Assembly: GCA_016282555.1 (NCBI GenBank)
Contig: JAEEKU010000010.1
Coordinates: 1-16,485 of the forward strand
Direction: 5' to 3'
Source of the DNA: Methanomassiliicoccaceae archaeon
Lineage (GTDB): Archaea; Thermoplasmatota; Thermoplasmata; Methanomassiliicoccales; Methanomethylophilaceae
DNA: 16,485 nucleotides
Below are positions 13,692 to 16,485 of this stretch, in pieces. Numbering within the stretch: the stretch's first letter is position 1; every line of letters starts with the position of its first letter. The translations under genes and the position numbers were made by a program. The notes under the pieces were generated by a model. It ran no database searches, had not been told where the DNA came from, and saw only the letters and a list, made by a program, of their open reading frames with translations.

Positions 13692-14477
13692 TCACTTGTT
13701 CTCACGCTTGACTACTGCCGTTCCGCCGTTGGAAAGCAGATTTTTCAAAACACGATCCGTAACGAGTTTCATAGTCTCTTCCGCTTCCTTGTACTCGGCG
13801 GCGGTGACTACCAGACGGTATCTGGGGCATCCCACGCAGGTTATCTCCGCGGATCCGTCTCCGGCGGCTTTGAGACCGTCTATAAGGGCGTTCTTTATCC
13901 GCTCCATCCCGTCCGGAGCGGAAGAAGTGAGCTCCAGAATGGATTCTATCTGGACTGACGGAGGGGTTATGTTCTCGGATGCGACCTCGAGGAAGACGTC
14001 CACCCACTCTCCGGAATAGCTGTCTTTGAAATCCTCGGTGTAGGAGACCGCGGACTCGAAAGCGTCGTAGAGCGAATCGTAATCGGAGAGAAGCTCGTTT
14101 CCGAAAAGTTCGTAGGCATCGTCCACGGAAACGGATAGCTTCTCCGCGATGAACTCTATGAGCTTCTCGGCCTTCGTCTCGTTCTTCCACTGCTGGATCT
14201 TCTCTCTTTTCTGATGCTCGTTGACTGCTTTCAAAGAAAGGTCTATGTGACCTTTCGCGTGATCGACGCCCAGAACTTTGCAGACTATTTTCTGTCCTTC
14301 TCTTACGTAATCTTTGATGTACTTGACCCATCCCGAGGCTACATCCCTGACGTGGATAAAACCCTCCTTGTCGCCGTACTCATCCAGTTTGACGAACGCG
14401 CCGAAGTTCTTGACGCTCGTCACGCTGCAGACGACCAGTTCGCCGTTTTCGGGAAAGTCTCTGGATCTGTTAGACAT
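13692..14477 (-). CDS. Translation initiation factor aIF2, alpha subunit
   Basis: This 261-residue subunit of aIF2 delivers initiator Met-tRNA to the ribosome with the beta and gamma subunits. An N-terminal S1 domain is seen in NGELVVCSVTSVKNFGAFVK through GFIHVRDVASGWVKYIKDYV and IDLSLKAVN. A helical middle (HQKREKIQQWKNETKAEKL) and a C-terminal alpha/beta domain (ITPPSVQIES, ALIDGLKA, YRLVVTAAEYKEAEETM) follow, matching the family order. The ATG at 14477 overlaps the S27e stop by one base (TGATG), and the stop is followed one base later by nop10, a tight operon. The frame is open further upstream, but the extra residues overlap S27e and are arginine-rich shadow sequence. Phosphorylation at the eukaryotic Ser51 equivalent is not inferred. 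Confidence 0.94.
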   Translation of the reverse strand: MSNRSRDFPENGELVVCSVTSVKNFGAFVKLDEYGDKEGFIHVRDVASGWVKYIKDYVREGQKIVCKVLGVDHAKGHIDLSLKAVNEHQKREKIQQWKNETKAEKLIEFIAEKLSVSVDDAYELFGNELLSDYDSLYDAFESAVSYTEDFKDSYSGEWVDVFLEVASENITPPSVQIESILELTSSAPDGMERIKNALIDGLKAAGDGSAEITCVGCPRYRLVVTAAEYKEAEETMKLVTDRVLKNLLSNGGTAVVKRENK

Positions 14478-14644
14478 CAGCCGACTACCTCGAGAATTTC
14501 GCCCTTGATTTCGCCGATTCCGCCTTTGGGAACGACGAGAGCGGCGCCGCAGACGCTGCAGACGACTTTGCTGGCGGCCTTCCTGAACGTAATCTGCTCG
14601 TTGGCGCAGTCGGGACACTTTACCCTGATGAAATCTCCGGTCAT
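14477..14644 (-). CDS. rps27e: 30S ribosomal protein S27e
   Basis: This 55-residue zinc-ribbon ribosomal protein has C10-x2-C13 (VKCPDCANEQ) and C29-x2-C32 (VVCSVCGAAL), the usual archaeal spacing, and ends GEIKGEILEVVG. It lies in the small subunit with an archaeal/eukaryotic distribution. The ATG at 14644 comes four bases after the L44e stop, and GGAGTGA overlapping that stop is its ribosome-binding site. The frame extends upstream through L44e but without conserved content. It is translationally coupled to L44e and aIF2-alpha, an order conserved in many archaea. Confidence 0.94.
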   Translation of the reverse strand: MTGDFIRVKCPDCANEQITFRKAASKVVCSVCGAALVVPKGGIGEIKGEILEVVG

Positions 14645-14648
14645 AGGA

Positions 14649-14927
14649 TCACTCCGTAAGTTCGAATTTCTTCGCGCGGATGCAGGGGGCGAGATTTGCC
14701 TTTTTGCAGGTGTTGCATCTGTATCTGAGGTTGATTCTCTTGGTGGGCTTTTCCCTTCCTTCGGGCTTAGGCCTGGGGAAACCTCCGTAACCTGCGGTGA
14801 CTCTTCTGAATCTCCTCTGACCCCATTTAAGTTCGCTTGCCTTCTTCTTCTTGACCCTCTCAACCTCCTGGGTTGTATGGGTTTTGCAGTAAGGGCAATA
14901 TCTTTTGATTGCTCTGGGCATCTTCAT
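14649..14927 (-). CDS. rpl44e: 50S ribosomal protein L44e
   Basis: This 92-residue zinc-binding ribosomal protein of archaea and eukaryotes (called L36a/L42 in eukaryotes) sits near the tRNA exit site. It starts MKMPRAIKRYCPYCKTHT with C11-x2-C14, has a basic middle (VKKKKASELKWGQRRFRRV) and a second pair, C71-x2-C74 (YRCNTCKKAN). I chose the ATG at 14927 because MKMPR is the family start and AAGGTGA ends five bases before it; a GTG at 14936 is inside that Shine-Dalgarno, and an ATG at 14921 is also possible. It is the first gene of the L44e-S27e-aIF2-alpha-Nop10 operon, with a TTTTTTATA promoter stretch at about 14974-14985. Confidence 0.95.
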   Translation of the reverse strand: MKMPRAIKRYCPYCKTHTTQEVERVKKKKASELKWGQRRFRRVTAGYGGFPRPKPEGREKPTKRINLRYRCNTCKKANLAPCIRAKKFELTE

Positions 14928-14972
14928 CTTCTTCACCTTAGCGAATTGAATCGAACGTGCTTATACTGAAGT

Positions 14973-14985
14973 GGTATAAAAAAAA
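14973..14985 (-). promoter_or_regulatory. TATA box of the translation operon
   Basis: TTTTTTTATACC on the minus strand lies about 48-58 bases upstream of the L44e ATG. Transcription would start near 14950, giving a leader of roughly 20 bases that contains AAGGTGA. Confidence 0.5.
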
Positions 14986-15003
14986 CACTGTTAATTTTAA
15001 AGG

Positions 15004-15714
15004 TCAGATCATTCTGATCTCGTCCTGCTCCCGCTTTCCGCGGACGCCCTCCGACATGAATTTGACGGTTCCGCCGCTGTCGCAGACCACCGCTTCGCAC
15101 GCGGTATTGAGGAACAGGCCGTTCTCCACCACGCCGGGGACGGAGTCCAGAGCCATTTCAAGATAGAAAGGCCTGTCGATTCCGCCGAACCTGCAGTCAT
15201 AGATGAGATTCCCGCCGTCGGTGACGAAAGGATCCGATCCGGACATTCTCAGAACCGGCTCGCACCCGAATCTTCTGAGAGCGCGGGCGGTGTGCTCGTG
15301 TCCGAATTTCAATACCTCCACGGGAAGAGGAACTTTGGTCCCCAGCTTCTCCACTGTTTTCCCTCCGTCCGCGACTATGACCTCTTTGACCGTGGCCGCG
15401 GCGACGATCTTCTCTCTGAGAAGCGCCCCTCCGAGCCCTTTGATGAGCTGCAGATCCGGATCTATCTCGTCCGCGCCGTCTATGGTGACGTCGAGGCTCC
15501 CGACTTCGTCCAGCTCCGCGGTCTTTATTCCCAGGGATCTGGCGAGATTCTCGCTCTGGACTGAAGTCGCCACGCAGATGAAATCGCAGCCGGCGGAGAC
15601 CATCTCCCCGATCTTCCTGATGGCGTAGTAAGCAGTCGAACCGGTGCCGAGGCCCAGCGCCATTCCGTCGCGGACGAATCTGTTTACCGCTTCTTCGGCT
15701 GCAGCCTTTTTCAT
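15004..15714 (-). CDS. rpiA: Ribose-5-phosphate isomerase A
   Basis: This 236-residue enzyme interconverts ribose 5-phosphate and ribulose 5-phosphate in the pentose phosphate network, supplying ribose for nucleotides. Signatures are GLGTGSTA (21-28, phosphate loop), TIDGADEID (77-85, with D79 and D82), KGLGGALLREKI (92-103, with K92 and E101) and ADGGKTVEKLG. Length matches the family. The frame is open to 15834, but homology starts at MKKAAAEEAV, so I use the ATG at 15714 with GGAAGAG before it; the spacing is tight and an upstream GTG is conceivable. It points away from vsr. A T-rich TTTTTTA near 15765-15775 is the likely promoter. Confidence 0.95.
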   Translation of the reverse strand: MKKAAAEEAVNRFVRDGMALGLGTGSTAYYAIRKIGEMVSAGCDFICVATSVQSENLARSLGIKTAELDEVGSLDVTIDGADEIDPDLQLIKGLGGALLREKIVAAATVKEVIVADGGKTVEKLGTKVPLPVEVLKFGHEHTARALRRFGCEPVLRMSGSDPFVTDGGNLIYDCRFGGIDRPFYLEMALDSVPGVVENGLFLNTACEAVVCDSGGTVKFMSEGVRGKREQDEIRMI

Positions 15715-15867
15715 CTCTTCCGGACCCAACACGGTTCTTTCCCCTGTCCGGGGGATGCGTAACCCCGTAAAAAACTTAACTAAAACTGTTTCCGGATCCT
15801 TGTTCAAACTTCGGTCATGAAGATTGCCGGACACGGCATCCGGGACTCTGCATCGAAATACTATAGG

Positions 15868-15918
15868 AATTAATTACACGTTTCAGGTACCTGCAGGTAC
15901 TAATTAATTACACATTTC
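15868..15918. repeat. Direct repeat flanking a 14-base palindrome
   Basis: AATTAATTACACGTTTC (15868-15884) recurs as AATTAATTACACATTTC (15902-15918), 34 bases on. Between them lies GTACCTGCAGGTAC (15887-15900), itself overlapping a second palindrome, CAGGTACCTG (15884-15893). It could be a binding site with two half-sites or a trace of an insertion and excision. Confidence 0.6.
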
Positions 15919-16040
15919 GAACATAAAGTGTTGAAACAAGCGGACAGAAACATACTGAAATCTGAAAACGACAGCCCCCTGGCGTTTGAAAATGAACGGG
16001 ATCCGCGGCGGCAGATAATGACAAATACAGAACACCGGCG

Positions 16041-16049
16041 TTATAATAT
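16041..16049 (+). promoter_or_regulatory. TATA box of vsr, leaderless promoter
   Basis: TTATAATAT lies 23-31 bases before the GTG at 16072, with no Shine-Dalgarno between, so transcription probably starts at or next to the start codon. Confidence 0.45.
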
Positions 16050-16071
16050 CTCCTGAATCGTTTTCAGAATC

Positions 16072-16485
16072 GTGGCAGATGTACTGACTCCCGAACAGCG
16101 CAGCAAAAACATGAGAGCCATACGCGGAAAAGACACCGGCATAGAGCTGAAACTGCGCAAAGAGCTGCGGAGCCGCGGCATCCGTTACCGTAAAAACTGC
16201 AGATCCGTCTGCGGCTGTCCGGATATAGCATTCATAGGAAAGAAGGTCGCGGTGTTCTGCGACAGCGAATTCTGGCACGGTTACGACTGGGAGAACCGGA
16301 AAAATCGCATTCATACCAACCGGGAATACTGGATCGCCAAGATCGAGCGCAACATCGAACGCGACAGAGAGGTCAGCGTAAAACTGGAGTCCGAGGGATG
16401 GATAGTAATCAGGTTCTGGGGAAAAGAGATAGAGAAAGACGCCGCGTCATGCGCCGATGTCATAACTGTAGCTCTGGAATCAAGA
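16072..16485 (+). CDS. vsr: Very short patch repair (Vsr) family endonuclease, 3' end cut by window
   Basis: Vsr nicks next to T-G mismatches left by deamination of 5-methylcytosine. From the GTG, residues VADVLTPEQRSKNMRAIRGKDT match the family start. Catalytic-region residues D51 (GCPDIAFIG), D64 and H69 (FCDSEFWHGYDW) follow, then NREYWIAKIERNIERD and GWIVIRFWGKEIEKD, the helix and strand that end the fold. 138 codons are open to the window edge, so nearly the whole domain is present. An in-frame TGA at 16054-16056 excludes an earlier start; ATG 16111 would lose the conserved N-terminus. Vsr genes usually sit beside a cytosine-5 methyltransferase, which is expected just outside. An unusual gene for an archaeon, so probably acquired. 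Confidence 0.9.
   Translation, partial: MADVLTPEQRSKNMRAIRGKDTGIELKLRKELRSRGIRYRKNCRSVCGCPDIAFIGKKVAVFCDSEFWHGYDWENRKNRIHTNREYWIAKIERNIERDREVSVKLESEGWIVIRFWGKEIEKDAASCADVITVALESR

Larger units (their letters stand above)
15715..16071. other. Divergent rpiA/vsr intergenic region with repeats and palindromes
   Basis: No gene is seen. The region holds the rpiA promoter, a 17-base direct repeat pair (15868-15884 and 15902-15918, one mismatch) and between them GTACCTGCAGGTAC, a perfect 14-base palindrome, and the vsr promoter. Confidence 0.6.

Noticed and set aside
15904..16314. 136-residue minus-strand frame with hydrophobic stretches
   Set aside because: Antisense to vsr, whose family motifs are clear; its apparent hydrophobicity comes from the opposite strand.

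Overview
The window looks like chromosomal DNA from a euryarchaeon. It carries an archaeal translation cluster (L44e, S27e, aIF2-alpha, Nop10, PAC2-family protein), an intron-containing tRNA-Tyr with the archaeal C1-G72 pair, TATA-type promoters and several apparently leaderless genes. Moderate GC, gene content and gene style suggest a Thermoplasmata/Methanomassiliicoccales-like host, but nothing in the window proves that placement.

Layout. 1-639 (-) is the N-terminal part of an ammonium transporter, divergent from an iron-sulfur flavoprotein (780-1478 +). A convergent hairpin separates that gene from a minus-strand run: carboxylesterase (1545-2882), EamA/DMT transporter (2975-3901), a hypothetical protein (3936-4526) and an aldo/keto reductase with a two-cluster ferredoxin tail (4652-5824). 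At 5903-6090 lies a decayed copy of the 3' ends of two convergent genes whose better-preserved versions are at 12208-12390. Next comes an NMN adenylyltransferase-like/PnuC pair (6334-7517 +) behind a hairpin-rich leader, then a 345-base palindrome-rich gap without a gene.

The most interesting locus is 7864-10767. A TetR-type regulator (+) is divergent from a 56-residue peptide gene (9884-10054, -) made of three 15-residue repeats of the form SSxCGSACGSxDKKR. It is followed on the same strand by a radical SAM/SPASM protein and, overlapping it by 14 bases, a medium-chain reductase. This has the organisation of a ribosomally made, radical-SAM-modified multi-core peptide system. A hairpin with a T-run sits between precursor and enzyme, and an inverted repeat sits in the precursor promoter.

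From 11163 onward: a DUF4143-type AAA ATPase with a palindromic promoter, a frameshifted and internally deleted flavoprotein pseudogene, tRNA-Tyr(GTA) with a 33-base intron, and the translation cluster on the minus strand. In that cluster nop10 lacks its expected stop codon and runs open across the pac2 gene. rpiA (-) and a leaderless, GTG-started vsr endonuclease (+, cut by the window end) flank a repeat-and-palindrome intergenic region.
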